A stretch of DNA of 64,000 nt from Palsa-504 sp963819785 (GTDB lineage Bacteria > Actinomycetota > Actinomycetes > Streptosporangiales > Streptosporangiaceae): NCBI GenBank assembly GCA_963819785.1, contig CAWFXW010000034.1, forward strand, positions 124,001 through 188,000, written 5' to 3'. Below the pieces are notes generated by a model. That model made no database searches. It saw nothing but the letters and a program-made list of their open reading frames with translations, and was not told the DNA's origin. The position numbers and the translations under genes were made by a program. This document shows, in pieces, positions 1 to 9,192 of the stretch (within the stretch, counting starts at the first letter, position 1; each line of letters opens with the position of its first letter).

Positions 1-1
1 C

Positions 2-563
2 ATGGGTCTTGAAGAAAAGCTGCCGAGCGGCGTGCTGCTGACCTCGGTGGAGAAGGCGGCCGGCTGGGCCCGGGCCCGGTCGGTGTGGCCGGCCACGTTC
101 GGCCTGGCCTGCTGCGCCATCGAGCTGTTCCAGACCGGCGGCCCCAAGCACGACCTGGCCCGGTTCGGGATGGAGCGGGCCTCGAACACCCCGCGGCAGG
201 CGGACCTGATGATCGTGGCCGGCCAGGCTCAGCCAGAAGATGGCCCCGGTGCTGCGGCAGATCTACGACCAGATGGCCGACCCCAAGTGGGTCATCTCCA
301 TGGGCGTGTGCGCCTCCAGCGGCGGGATGTTCAACAACTACGCCATCGTGCAGGGCGTGGACCACGTGGTGCCGGTCGACATCTACCTGCCCGGCTGCCC
401 GCCCCGCCCGGAGATGCTGATGGACTCGATCCTCAAGCTGCACGACAAGATCATCAACATGAAGCTCGGCAAGAACCGCGAGCGGCAGATCGCCGAGCTC
501 GAGGAGGCCCGGCTGAACCTGCGGCCGCTGCACCTGATCTCGCCCGAAGGACCCGAGCTGTGA
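2..563 (+). CDS. nuoB: NADH-quinone oxidoreductase subunit B, frameshifted here
   Basis: NuoB is the peripheral-arm subunit of complex I that carries the terminal [4Fe-4S] cluster N2, which hands electrons to menaquinone. The ATG at position 2 gives the typical actinobacterial N-terminus MGLEEKLPSG, and the cluster motif ACCAIE is present. The frame runs to about position 224, and the rest of the protein, from LSQKMAPVLRQ through LPGCPPRPEMLMD, continues in another frame from 228 to the stop at 563. Removing one base, best the A at 225, restores AGRLSQKMAP and a protein of 186 residues, the usual family size. NuoA is presumably just left of the window. The following nuoC starts inside the nuoB stop. 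Family assignment is certain. Whether the extra base is real or a sequencing error is open. Confidence 0.93.
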
Positions 564-1303
564 GCGAGTCCGGGCCGGACCCTCAGGCGGATCCCGCCGA
601 CGCCGTCAGTGGTGAGAACGACAGTGGTGAGAACGACAGTAACCTGCCCGCCCGGCTGGGCGAGGAGCGGCTCAACGCGCCGGTGGCCCGGATGGGCCTG
701 TTCGGCGTGCAGGGCACCCCGGACACCTCCGGCTACGGGCTGCTCCGGGTGCACCGGGCGCCGCCGCAGCACAGCCTGCGGCCGTACGGCTCCTACTTCG
801 ACGAGGTCGCCGACACGCTCGGCCTGTCCGACGCCATCGAGCGGGTGGTGGTCGACCGGGGCGAGCTGACCTTCCACGTGCGCCGGGAGCGGCTGCTCGA
901 GGTGGCCGGGAAACTGCGCGACGACCCGGGGCTCCGCTTCGAGCTGTGCGGCGGGGTGTCCGGCGTGCACTACCCGGACGACGCCGGGCGCGAACTGCAC
1001 GCCGTCTACCACATGCTGTCCATCACCCACAACCGCCGGGTGCGGCTGGAGGTGAGCGTGCCGGACGCCGACCCGCACATCCCGTCGCTGACCGGCGTGT
1101 ACCCGACGTGCAACTGGCACGAGCGGGAGACGTGGGACTTCTTCGGCATCATCTTCGACGGGCATCCCGCGCTGACCAGGATCCAGATGCCCGACGACTG
1201 GAAGGGCCACCCGCAGCGCAAGGACTACCCGCTGGGCGGCATTCCCGTCGAGTACCGCGGCGCCAAGATCCCGCCGCCGGATGAGCGGAGGCACTACGCA
1301 TGA
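560..1303 (+). CDS. nuoC: NADH-quinone oxidoreductase subunit C
   Basis: This is the 30-kDa type subunit of the complex I hydrophilic arm, which helps form the quinone pocket with NuoB and NuoD. The GTG start at 560 overlaps the nuoB stop as GTGA, giving 247 residues. The core is recognisable from YHMLSITHNRRVRLEV, through the family signature with CNWHERETWDFFGI, to the terminal KDYPLGG segment. The N-terminal 30 residues are an acidic, low-complexity extension containing a tandem 15-bp repeat that encodes GENDS twice (611-640). It is fused to neither NuoB nor NuoD. It ends in an ATGA overlap with nuoD, so translation is probably coupled along the operon. Confidence 0.95.
   Translation: MSESGPDPQADPADAVSGENDSGENDSNLPARLGEERLNAPVARMGLFGVQGTPDTSGYGLLRVHRAPPQHSLRPYGSYFDEVADTLGLSDAIERVVVDRGELTFHVRRERLLEVAGKLRDDPGLRFELCGGVSGVHYPDDAGRELHAVYHMLSITHNRRVRLEVSVPDADPHIPSLTGVYPTCNWHERETWDFFGIIFDGHPALTRIQMPDDWKGHPQRKDYPLGGIPVEYRGAKIPPPDERRHYA
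611..640 (+). repeat. 15-bp tandem duplication inside nuoC
   Basis: Two exact copies of GGTGAGAACGACAGT sit head to tail and encode GENDS-GENDS in the poorly conserved N-terminal extension of NuoC. The unit length is a multiple of three, so the frame is kept. It looks like a recent slippage duplication. Confidence 0.9.
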
Positions 1304-2676
1304 GCAGCGGCATGCCGCACGCGGCGGCCGGAGCGAGCGACGCCGAAGCCGCCGAGGGCCGGGTCTACACGGTCTCCGGCGAGGACTGGGACGAGATCAT
1401 CGCGGCCGCCAACGAGACCACGGACTTCGAGAGCGGCGAGCGGATCGTGGTCAACATGGGCCCGCAGCACCCGTCCACCCACGGGGTGCTCCGGCTGGTC
1501 CTGACGCTGGAGGGGGAGACGGTGGCCGAGATCCGGCCGGCCATCGGCTACCTGCACACCGGCATCGAGAAGAACATGGAGTACCGCACCTGGACCCAGG
1601 GCGTCACGTTCTGCACCCGGGCCGACTACCTGATGCCGATCTTCAACGAGATGGCCTACTGCCTCGGGGTGGAGCGGCTGCTCGGCATCGAGGACCGGAT
1701 CCCCGAACGCGCGCAGATCATCAGGGTCCTGATGATGGAGCTCAACCGGGTCTCCTCGCACCTGGGCGGGATCGCCCCGATGGGCCTGGAGCTGGGCGCG
1801 ACCACGATCTACACCCAGGGCGCGCGGATGCGCGAGCGCGTCCTTGACCTGCTGGAGCTGGTCACCGGGCTGCGGATGAACCACGCCTTCATCCGGCCCG
1901 GCGGGGTGGCGCAGGACCTGCCGCCGGGCGCGCTCGAGGCGATCCGCGCGTTCGACGAGAGCGCGCCGAAGCTGATCCACGACTTTCGCACGCTGATCGA
2001 CGCGAACCCGATCTTCATCGGCCGCAACAAGGGCATCGCCTACCTCGACCTGCAGGCCTGCATGGCGCTGGGCGTGACCGGGCCCATGCTGCGGTCGACC
2101 GGGCTGCCCTGGGACCTGCGCAAGTCCCAGCCGTATTCCGGCTACGAGAGCTATGACTTCGACGTGCCGGTCACCGACACGTGCGACGCGTACGGCCGGT
2201 ACCTGATCCGGATGGACGAGATCGAGCAGTCGCTGCGGATCGTCAGGCAGTGCGTCGACCGGCTGGCCGAGCGCGGTTCGCCCGGCCCGGCCGCCGACCC
2301 GGTGATCATCCGGGACGCCAAGATCGGCTGGCCGGCCCAGCTGTCGCTCGGGCCCGACGGCCTCGGCCCGTCGCCGCAGCACATCGCGCACATCATGGGC
2401 CAGTCCATGGAGGCGCTCATCCATCACTTCAAGCTGATCACCGAGGGGTTCCGGGTTCCCGCGGGCCAGGCCTACGCGGCGATCGAGTCGCCGCGCGGCG
2501 AACTGGGCGCGCACGTGGTCAGCGACGGCGGGACCCGGCCGTACCGGGTGCACCTGCGTGACCCGTCCTTCACCCACCTGCAGGCGGTCGCCGCGGTGTG
2601 CGAGGGCGGCGCGGTGGCCGACCTGATTCCCGCGATCGCGAGCATCGATCCCGTGATGGGAGGGGTGGACCGGTAA
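1300..2676 (+). CDS. nuoD: NADH-quinone oxidoreductase subunit D
   Basis: This is the 49-kDa type subunit, which forms the menaquinone-binding site next to cluster N2 in NuoB. The ATG at 1300 overlaps the nuoC stop, giving 458 residues. Seen in the sequence: MGPQHPSTHGVLRL near residue 51, GYLHTGIEKNMEYRTW, the MELNRVSSHL helix, and the C-terminal DPVMGGVDR that ends most bacterial NuoD proteins. The first 45 residues are an actinobacterial extension rich in Ala, Gly and Glu. The stop shares one base with the nuoE start. Nothing is unusual apart from the extension. Confidence 0.97.
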   Translation: MSSGMPHAAAGASDAEAAEGRVYTVSGEDWDEIIAAANETTDFESGERIVVNMGPQHPSTHGVLRLVLTLEGETVAEIRPAIGYLHTGIEKNMEYRTWTQGVTFCTRADYLMPIFNEMAYCLGVERLLGIEDRIPERAQIIRVLMMELNRVSSHLGGIAPMGLELGATTIYTQGARMRERVLDLLELVTGLRMNHAFIRPGGVAQDLPPGALEAIRAFDESAPKLIHDFRTLIDANPIFIGRNKGIAYLDLQACMALGVTGPMLRSTGLPWDLRKSQPYSGYESYDFDVPVTDTCDAYGRYLIRMDEIEQSLRIVRQCVDRLAERGSPGPAADPVIIRDAKIGWPAQLSLGPDGLGPSPQHIAHIMGQSMEALIHHFKLITEGFRVPAGQAYAAIESPRGELGAHVVSDGGTRPYRVHLRDPSFTHLQAVAAVCEGGAVADLIPAIASIDPVMGGVDR

Positions 2677-3395
2677 TGCCGTACAGCGACGATGTGCGCG
2701 CGCGTCTGGACGCGGACGCGGCGCGGATCATCGGCCAGTACCCGCAGTCCAGGTCGGCGCTGCTGCCGCTGCTGCACCTGGTCCAGTCCGAGGAAGGCTA
2801 CGTCTCCCAGGACGGCATCGAGTACTGCGCGGGCCAGCTCGGGCTGACCGAGGCCGACGTGACCGGGGTGGTCAGCTTCTACACGATGTACAAGCGCCGC
2901 CCGGTCGGCGAGTACCACGTCGGCGTCTGCACCAACACGTTGTGCGGCGTGCTCGGCGGCAACCAGATCCTGGCCGAACTGCACGAGCACCTCGGCGTGG
3001 GCGACGACGAGACCACGCCGGACGGCCGGGTCAGCCTGGAGCACCTGGAGTGCAACGCCGCCTGCACCTACGCGCCGGTGATGATGGTGAACTGGGAGTT
3101 CTTCGACAACATGACGCCCGCATCGGCCCGTAAGCTCACCGACGACCTGCGCGCGGGGAACCCGGTGCGGCCCACCCGGGGCCCGGACCGCCTGGTCACC
3201 TGGCGCGAGGCGGCCCGGGTGCTGGCCGGCTTCAACGACGACCTGGCCCTGCAGGGCCCGGTCGCCGGGCCCGCCGACCTGGTCGGCCTCAAGGTCGCCC
3301 AGGAGCACGGCTGGACCGCGCCCGAGCCACGCCGGCCAGCCCGGAACGACACAGCGGGCCACGGGAAAGCGGACAACGCGAAGGAGCCGCGGTGA
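2676..3395 (+). CDS. nuoE: NADH-quinone oxidoreductase subunit E
   Basis: This is the 24-kDa type subunit of the NADH dehydrogenase module, with one thioredoxin-like domain binding a [2Fe-2S] cluster (N1a). The start chosen is ATG at 2676, which overlaps the nuoD stop codon by one base, for 239 residues. Cluster ligands are visible as CTNTLC (C-x4-C) and, about 40 residues on, CNAAC (C-x3-C). The last 70 residues, after the domain, are a Pro- and Arg-rich tail common in actinobacterial NuoE. The gene ends with a GTGA overlap into nuoF, its direct partner in the electron-input module. Confidence 0.96.
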   Translation: MPYSDDVRARLDADAARIIGQYPQSRSALLPLLHLVQSEEGYVSQDGIEYCAGQLGLTEADVTGVVSFYTMYKRRPVGEYHVGVCTNTLCGVLGGNQILAELHEHLGVGDDETTPDGRVSLEHLECNAACTYAPVMMVNWEFFDNMTPASARKLTDDLRAGNPVRPTRGPDRLVTWREAARVLAGFNDDLALQGPVAGPADLVGLKVAQEHGWTAPEPRRPARNDTAGHGKADNAKEPR

Positions 3396-4702
3396 CCGAC
3401 ACCCTGACCCCGGTGCTGACCGCGCACTGGGACCAGCCCGACCTGTTCACCATCGACGGGTACCGCCGGGCCGGCGGCTGGCGGGCGCTGCCGAAGGCCC
3501 TGGGCATGTCGCGGGACGAGGTCATCGCGACGGTGAAGAACGCCGGGCTGCGCGGCCGCGGCGGGGCCGGCTTCGGGACCGGCGTGAAGTGGAGCTTCCT
3601 GCCGCAGGGCGACAGCAAGCCGCACTACCTGGTGGTCAACGCGGACGAATCCGAGCCCGGGGCCTGCAAGGACATCCCGCTGATGATGGCCAACCCGCAC
3701 GTGCTCATCGAGGGCGCGGCCATCGCCTGCTACGCGATCGGGGCCGCCCACGCGTTCATCTACGTCCGGGGCGAGGTCGTGCACGTCATCCGGCGGCTGC
3801 GCAACGCGGTGGCCGAGGCGCGCGCGGCCGGGTACCTCGGCCGCAACGTCCTCGGCTCCGGGTTCGATGTCGAGGTCATCATCCACGCCGGGGCCGGCGC
3901 CTACATCTGCGGCGAGGAGACCGCGCTGCTCGACTCGCTGGAGGGCAAGCGCGGGCTGCCCCGGAACAAGCCGCCGTTCCCGGCCGTGGCCGGGGTCTAC
4001 TCCCTGCCGACCAACGTGAACAACGTGGAGTCGATCGCGACCGCTCCGGCGATCATCCTCAACGGAGCCGACTGGTTCGCCGGCCTGGGCACCGAGAAGT
4101 CCAAGGGCTTCGGGATCTTCAACCTCTCCGGCCACGTGACCACGCCGGGCACGTACGAGGCCCCGCTCGGCATCACGCTGCGCGAACTGCTCGAGCTGTC
4201 CGGCGGGATCCGGGGCGGGCACCGGCTGAAGTTCTGGACCGCGGGCGGCTCGTCGGCGGGAATCCTCACCGACCAGCACCTGGACATGCCGATGGACTTC
4301 GAGTCGGTCGCCGCCGCCGGGTCCGGGCTCGGCACCAGGTCGGTGATGATCTTCGACGAGACCACCTGCGTCGTCGGGGCGGTGCTCCGGTGGACCGAGT
4401 TCTACCAGCACGAGTCGTGCGGGAAGTGCACGCCATGCCGGGAGGGCACGTTCTGGCTGGTCCGCATCCTGGAACGGCTGGAACACGGCCAGGGCACCGA
4501 GGAAGACGTCGAGAAGATGCTGGACGTCTGCGACAACATCACCGGCCGCGCGTTCTGCGCGCTCGGCGACAGCGCCACCCCCCCGATCACCTCCGCCGTC
4601 CGCTACTTCAGGGACGAGTTCATCCAGCACCACAAGGAGGGCGGCTGCCCCTTCGATCCCGCTGCCTCGACCGTCTGGGCCGGAACCGGGAGCGAGTCAT
4701 GA
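3392..4702 (+). CDS. nuoF: NADH-quinone oxidoreductase subunit F
   Basis: This 51-kDa type subunit holds the FMN and the NADH site, where electrons enter complex I. It starts at GTG 3392 inside the nuoE stop and has 436 residues. The glycine-rich nucleotide loop GRGGAGFGTGVKW is near residue 53. The NADH/FMN pocket includes YLVVNADESEPG, and ICGEETALLDSLEG follows. Cluster N3 ligands are in ESCGKCTPCREG near residue 345, with the fourth cysteine in RAFCALGD about 40 residues later. Length and motif order are standard. The stop overlaps the start of nuoG. Confidence 0.97.
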   Translation: MTDTLTPVLTAHWDQPDLFTIDGYRRAGGWRALPKALGMSRDEVIATVKNAGLRGRGGAGFGTGVKWSFLPQGDSKPHYLVVNADESEPGACKDIPLMMANPHVLIEGAAIACYAIGAAHAFIYVRGEVVHVIRRLRNAVAEARAAGYLGRNVLGSGFDVEVIIHAGAGAYICGEETALLDSLEGKRGLPRNKPPFPAVAGVYSLPTNVNNVESIATAPAIILNGADWFAGLGTEKSKGFGIFNLSGHVTTPGTYEAPLGITLRELLELSGGIRGGHRLKFWTAGGSSAGILTDQHLDMPMDFESVAAAGSGLGTRSVMIFDETTCVVGAVLRWTEFYQHESCGKCTPCREGTFWLVRILERLEHGQGTEEDVEKMLDVCDNITGRAFCALGDSATPPITSAVRYFRDEFIQHHKEGGCPFDPAASTVWAGTGSES

Positions 4703-7206
4703 CCGTGCAGACCACGCAGGGCACGGTGACCGTTACCATCGACGGGTTCGAGATCCAGGTGCCCAAGGGCGAGCTGATCATCCGGGCCGCCGAGCTGCTC
4801 GGCATCCAGATCCCCCGGTTCTGCGACCACCCGCTGCTCGATCCGATCGGCGCCTGCCGCCAGTGCCTGGTCGAGGTGGAAGGCCAGCGCAAGCCGCTGG
4901 CCTCGTGCATCACCCCGTGCGCCGAGGGCATGGTGGTGCACACCCAGCTCACCTCGGCGGTCGCCGACAAGGCGCAGCGCGGCGTGATGGAGCTGCTGCT
5001 CATCAACCACCCGCTCGACTGCCCGATGTGCGACAAGGGCGGTGAGTGCCCGCTGCAGAACCAGGCCATGTCGAACGGCCGGGGCGAGACCCGGTTCACC
5101 GAGGAGAAGCGGACCTTCGACAAGCCGGTCGCCATCTCCACCGAGGTGCTGCTCGACCGCGAGCGGTGCATCTCCTGCACCCGGTGCGTGCGGACCTCGG
5201 AGGAGATCGCGGGGGACGCGTTCATCGAGTTCCTCGGGCGCGGTCCGGGCCAGATGATCGGCACCGCCGACGGCCGGCCGTTCAACTCCTACTTCTCCGG
5301 CAACACGGTGCAGGTCTGCCCGGTCGGCGCGCTGACCGGCGCGGCCTACCGGTTCCGGTCCCGGCCGTACGACCTGGTGTCGGTGCCCAGCGTGTGCGAG
5401 CACTGCGCCTCGGGCTGCCGGCAGCGGACCGACGTCCGCCGCGGCCGGGTCATGCGCCGGCTGGCGGGCGAGGAGCCCGCGGTCAACGAGGAGTGGAACT
5501 GCGACAAGGGCCGCTGGGCCTTCACCTACGCGACCCAGCCGGACCGGCTCACCTCGCCGCTGGTCCGGGACGCCGACGGCGTGCTCGTCCCGGCCTCCTG
5601 GCCGCACGCCCTGGCCGTCGCGGCGGCCGGCCTGCTCGCCGCGCGCGACGCGGACGTCGAGCGGCCGCGCGGCGTCGGCGTGCTGGCCAGCGGCCGGCTC
5701 ACCCTCGAGGACGCCTACGCGTACGCGAAGTTCGCCCGGGTCGCCCTGGACACCAACGACGTGGACATGCGGGCCCGCCCGCACTCGGCCGAGGAGGAGC
5801 AGTTCCTGGCGTCCTGCGTGGCCGGGCGCGACATCGCGGTCAGCTACGCCGACCTGGAAAGCGCGCCTGCCGTGCTGCTGGCCGGGTTCGAGCCGGAAGA
5901 CGAGTCGCCGATCGTATTCCTGCGGCTGCGCAAGGCGGTGCGCCGCCGCAAGCTGCCGGTGTTCTCCATCGCGGCGCTGGCCAGCCCCGGGCTGGCCAAG
6001 CTGTCCGGCACGCTGCTGGCCACCCTGCCCGGCGACGAGGCCGCCGCGCTCACCGCGCTGACCGCGGGCGGCGCGGTGAGCGCCCCGGGCTGGACCGCGC
6101 CGGGCGCAGGAAACACCGACGACGGCTGGAAGACGGCCAGCCAGGCGCTCGGCGAGTCCGGGGCGGTGATCCTGGTCGGCGAGCGGCTGGCCGCCGTGCC
6201 CGGCGCGCTGGTGGCCGCGGCGCGGCTCGCGTTCGCGTCGGGCGCCCGGCTGGCCTGGGTACCGCGCCGCGCGGGCGAGCGGGGCGCGGTCGAGGCCGGG
6301 GCGCTGCCGGGCCTGCTGCCGATCGGCCGCCGGGTGACCGACATCGCGGCCCGCGCCGAGGTGGCCCGGGCCTGGGGCAAGAGCACGCTGCCCAGCACGC
6401 TGGGCCGCGACACCTCGGCCATGCTCGCCGCCGCGGCGCAGGGCGAGCTCGGCGCCCTGGTGGTGGCCGGGGTAGACCCGGCCGACCTGCCCGATCCGCA
6501 GGCGGCGCTGGCGGCCATCGAGATGGCGCCCTTCGTGGTCAGCCTCGAGCTGCGGGCCAGCGCGGTCACCGACCGCGCGGACGTGGTGTTCCCGGTCGCC
6601 GCGGCGGCCGAGAAGGCCGGGACGTTCGTGAACTGGGAGGGCCGCGGCGGCTCGTTCGGCGCGGCGCTGCGGGTCCCGGAGGTCCGCACCGACCTGTACG
6701 TGCTCGGCGCGATCGCCGACCAGATGGACGTCCACCTGGGCCTGCCCGATGCCGCCGCGGCCCGCGCGGAGCTGGCCGCGCTCGGGAGCTGGCGCGGCAC
6801 GCGCCCCGAGCCGCCCCGAGGGGGTTTGGGGGGAACGGTTTCCCCCCAAGAGCTAGGGGGGTCTGGGGGGGATCGTTCCCCCCGAGGCAACAGGGTCCGG
6901 CTGGCCAGCTGGCATCAGCTGCTGGACAGCGGGCGCATGCAGGACGGCGAGCCGGCCCTGGCGGGCACCGCCCGCCCGGTGGTGGCCCGGGTCTCCGCGG
7001 CGACCGCGGCCGAGGCCGGCCTGGCCGACGGCGATAAGGTGACCGTGGTCACCGGTCATGGCTCGGTGACCGTTCCCGTCGAGCTCGCGCCGATGGCCGA
7101 CCACGTGGTCTGGCTCCCGGCGGCGGGCCTGCCCGGCGGAACCACCCTCCGCGCCGAACTCGGCGCGGGCCACGGCGCCATGGTCACGCTGAGGAGGCCG
7201 GAATGA
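4699..7206 (+). CDS. nuoG: NADH-quinone oxidoreductase subunit G
   Basis: This is the large iron-sulfur subunit of the complex I input module. The ATG at 4699 overlaps the nuoF stop, giving 835 residues. In order: an N-terminal [2Fe-2S] ferredoxin domain (FCDHPLLDPIGACRQCLVEV), the His-Cys cluster region (HPLDCPMCDKGGECPLQ), the cluster pair around RCISCTRCVR, a further cluster motif (CEHCASGC), then a molybdopterin-oxidoreductase-like domain that binds no cofactor in this family. The C-terminal dinucleotide-binding-like domain follows a linker (residues about 703-735) made of G-rich palindromic DNA that stays in frame. The stop overlaps nuoH. Confidence 0.96.
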   Translation: MTVQTTQGTVTVTIDGFEIQVPKGELIIRAAELLGIQIPRFCDHPLLDPIGACRQCLVEVEGQRKPLASCITPCAEGMVVHTQLTSAVADKAQRGVMELLLINHPLDCPMCDKGGECPLQNQAMSNGRGETRFTEEKRTFDKPVAISTEVLLDRERCISCTRCVRTSEEIAGDAFIEFLGRGPGQMIGTADGRPFNSYFSGNTVQVCPVGALTGAAYRFRSRPYDLVSVPSVCEHCASGCRQRTDVRRGRVMRRLAGEEPAVNEEWNCDKGRWAFTYATQPDRLTSPLVRDADGVLVPASWPHALAVAAAGLLAARDADVERPRGVGVLASGRLTLEDAYAYAKFARVALDTNDVDMRARPHSAEEEQFLASCVAGRDIAVSYADLESAPAVLLAGFEPEDESPIVFLRLRKAVRRRKLPVFSIAALASPGLAKLSGTLLATLPGDEAAALTALTAGGAVSAPGWTAPGAGNTDDGWKTASQALGESGAVILVGERLAAVPGALVAAARLAFASGARLAWVPRRAGERGAVEAGALPGLLPIGRRVTDIAARAEVARAWGKSTLPSTLGRDTSAMLAAAAQGELGALVVAGVDPADLPDPQAALAAIEMAPFVVSLELRASAVTDRADVVFPVAAAAEKAGTFVNWEGRGGSFGAALRVPEVRTDLYVLGAIADQMDVHLGLPDAAAARAELAALGSWRGTRPEPPRGGLGGTVSPQELGGSGGDRSPRGNRVRLASWHQLLDSGRMQDGEPALAGTARPVVARVSAATAAEAGLADGDKVTVVTGHGSVTVPVELAPMADHVVWLPAAGLPGGTTLRAELGAGHGAMVTLRRPE
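6813..6886 (+). repeat. G/C-run palindromic insert within nuoG
   Basis: Two adjacent inverted repeats built from runs of G and C lie inside nuoG. One pairs GGGGGGAA with TTTCCCCCC around 6828-6847. The next pairs a run of seven G with a run of six C around 6864-6882. They are translated as a Gly/Pro/Ser-rich linker between domains. This resembles an inserted intergenic-type repeat that happens to keep the frame. G-quadruplex or hairpin formation is possible but not shown. Confidence 0.7.
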
Positions 7207-8558
7207 CGGACGCAGGGGCGCTGCAGCACGTGCTCGCGGCTCCCTCGGTAGACCCTACGCTCAGCGACTTCAACCAGCTGATCTGGTGGATGGTGCTGCT
7301 CAAGGTGGGGATCGTCTTCCTGTTCCTGCTGCTGACCACGATCTTCATGATCTGGGCCGAGCGCCGCGTCATCGGCCGGATGCAGAACCGGCCCGGCCCG
7401 AACCGGGCCGGGCCCTTCGGCCTGCTCCAGCCGATCGCGGATGCGCTCAAGCTGCCGCTCAAGGAAGACATCATTCCCCGCACCGCCGAGAAGCTGTTGT
7501 TCATTCTCGCGCCGGTCATATCGGGGACGATCGCCTTCATCAGCTTCGCGGTCATCCCATGGGGCCCGGTGGTCTCGATCTTCCACCACCACACCCCGCT
7601 GCAGCTCACCGACTTCCCGGTGGCGGTGCTGCTCATCCTGGCCATGAGCTCGATCGGGGTTTACGGGATCGTGCTGGCCGGCTGGGCGTCGGGGTCGGCC
7701 TACTCGCTGCTCGGCGCGCTGCGCTCGGCGGCGCAGGTGATCAGCTACGAGATCGCGATGGGCCTGGCCTTCGTCGCCGTGTTCCTGTATGCGGGCTCGC
7801 TGTCCACGACCGCGATCGTGACCGCCCAGCAGCACGAATGGTACGCGTGGCTGCTGCCCGTCTCGTTCGTGATCTACCTGGTCACCATGGTCGGTGAGAC
7901 CAACCGGCTGCCGTTCGACCTGCCCGAGGGCGAGGGTGAGCTGGTGGCCGGCTATCACACCGAGTACTCGTCGATGAAGTTCGCGATGTTCTACCTCGGC
8001 GAGTACATCAACATGACCACGGTCGCCGGGCTGGCCACCACGCTGTTCCTGGGCGGGTGGCGGGCGCCGTGGCCGCTGTCGCTGTGGGCGGGCGCCAATA
8101 GCGGCTGGTGGCCGGTGCTGTGGTTCGTGATCAAGGTCTATATCTTCTTGTTCTGCTACATCTGGCTGCGCGGTACCCTGCCCCGGGTCCGGTACGACCA
8201 GCTGATGGCGATCGGCTGGAAGGTCCTGATCCCGGTCTCGATCGTGTGGATCCTGCTGATCGCCACGGTGCGCGCCTGGCGGCTCGACACGCACAACACG
8301 ATTCCGTACGTGGTGGGCGGCGTGGTGCTGGTCATCATCAGCGTCCTGGCCTCGATGTGGGAGAGCGGCGCGCAGCAGCGGGCCGCCCGGTACGCGGCGG
8401 CAGATGCCGCCAGTGCCGCCGAGGCCGGCCAGGACGTGCCCATGGGCACGAGCTCCTTCCCGGTGCCGCCGCTCGACCTGCCGCACTACCACGGCATCGC
8501 CCGTGATCAAGTCGGCCGTGATACCGAAACCTCCACCAGGGAGGTCACTGGTGCTTGA
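7203..8558 (+). CDS. nuoH: NADH-quinone oxidoreductase subunit H
   Basis: NuoH is the membrane subunit that joins the peripheral arm to the proton-pumping arm and helps form the quinone channel. The ATG at 7203 overlaps the nuoG stop, giving 451 residues. About eight hydrophobic segments are visible. Signature stretches are AERRVIGRMQNRPGPNRAGP near residue 57 and the loop VGETNRLPFDLPEGEGELVA, followed by GYHTEYSSMKFAMFYLGEY. The C-terminal cytoplasmic tail of about 65 residues is longer than in E. coli, as is common in actinobacteria. Its end overlaps the nuoI start by 8 bases. Confidence 0.97.
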   Translation: MTDAGALQHVLAAPSVDPTLSDFNQLIWWMVLLKVGIVFLFLLLTTIFMIWAERRVIGRMQNRPGPNRAGPFGLLQPIADALKLPLKEDIIPRTAEKLLFILAPVISGTIAFISFAVIPWGPVVSIFHHHTPLQLTDFPVAVLLILAMSSIGVYGIVLAGWASGSAYSLLGALRSAAQVISYEIAMGLAFVAVFLYAGSLSTTAIVTAQQHEWYAWLLPVSFVIYLVTMVGETNRLPFDLPEGEGELVAGYHTEYSSMKFAMFYLGEYINMTTVAGLATTLFLGGWRAPWPLSLWAGANSGWWPVLWFVIKVYIFLFCYIWLRGTLPRVRYDQLMAIGWKVLIPVSIVWILLIATVRAWRLDTHNTIPYVVGGVVLVIISVLASMWESGAQQRAARYAAADAASAAEAGQDVPMGTSSFPVPPLDLPHYHGIARDQVGRDTETSTREVTGA

Positions 8559-9192
8559 TTTCCTCAACCCGATCAAGGGCTTCGGGGTCACCTTCCACGA
8601 GATGTTCCGGAAGGTCGAGACCGTCGAGTATCCCGAGGTCAAGAAGCCCACCGCGCCGCGGTTCCACGGCCATCACCAGCTCAACCGGTGGCCGGACGGG
8701 CTGGAGAAGTGCATCGGGTGCGAGCTGTGCGCCTGGGCCTGCCCGGCCGATGCGATCTACGTCGAGGGCCGGGACAACACCGAGGACGCCCGGTTCTCCC
8801 CCGGCGAGCGCTACGGCCACGTCTACCAGATCAACTACCTGCGCTGCATCCTGTGCGGCATGTGCATCGAGGCCTGCCCGACGCGCGCGCTGACCATGAC
8901 CAACGAGTACGAGATCGCCGACGACAGCAGGGAAAACCTGATCTGGACCAAGGAGCAGCTGCTCGTGCCGCTGTCGCCGGGGGCCGAGGCCCCGCCGCAC
9001 CCGATGCGGCTGGGCGAGGACGAGAAGGACTACTACCGCCTCGGCGCGGCGGGCCTGGTCCGCGGGCCGCGGGCGCCGGGCATGTCCGGTCCCGGCGGGC
9101 CGTCCGGCCCGGCGGTGTTCGCCGGATCGCCCGACGCCTCGCTGTCCTGGGCCCCGCCGGAGGTCCGCGAGGACGGGGGCGAGCAGGAGTGA
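8551..9192 (+). CDS. nuoI: NADH-quinone oxidoreductase subunit I
   Basis: NuoI is the 8Fe ferredoxin-type subunit that carries clusters N6a and N6b on the route to NuoB. The GTG at 8551 is preferred because a GGGAGG ribosome site lies at about 8540 and the protein then begins at the usual LDFLNPIKGFG. It has 213 residues. The two cluster motifs are CIGCELCAWACP and CILCGMCIEACP. After the conserved EYEIADDSRENLIW segment comes a Gly/Pro-rich C-terminal tail of about 60 residues, longer than in model species. It overlaps nuoH by 8 bases and abuts nuoJ. Confidence 0.96.
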   Translation: MLDFLNPIKGFGVTFHEMFRKVETVEYPEVKKPTAPRFHGHHQLNRWPDGLEKCIGCELCAWACPADAIYVEGRDNTEDARFSPGERYGHVYQINYLRCILCGMCIEACPTRALTMTNEYEIADDSRENLIWTKEQLLVPLSPGAEAPPHPMRLGEDEKDYYRLGAAGLVRGPRAPGMSGPGGPSGPAVFAGSPDASLSWAPPEVREDGGEQE

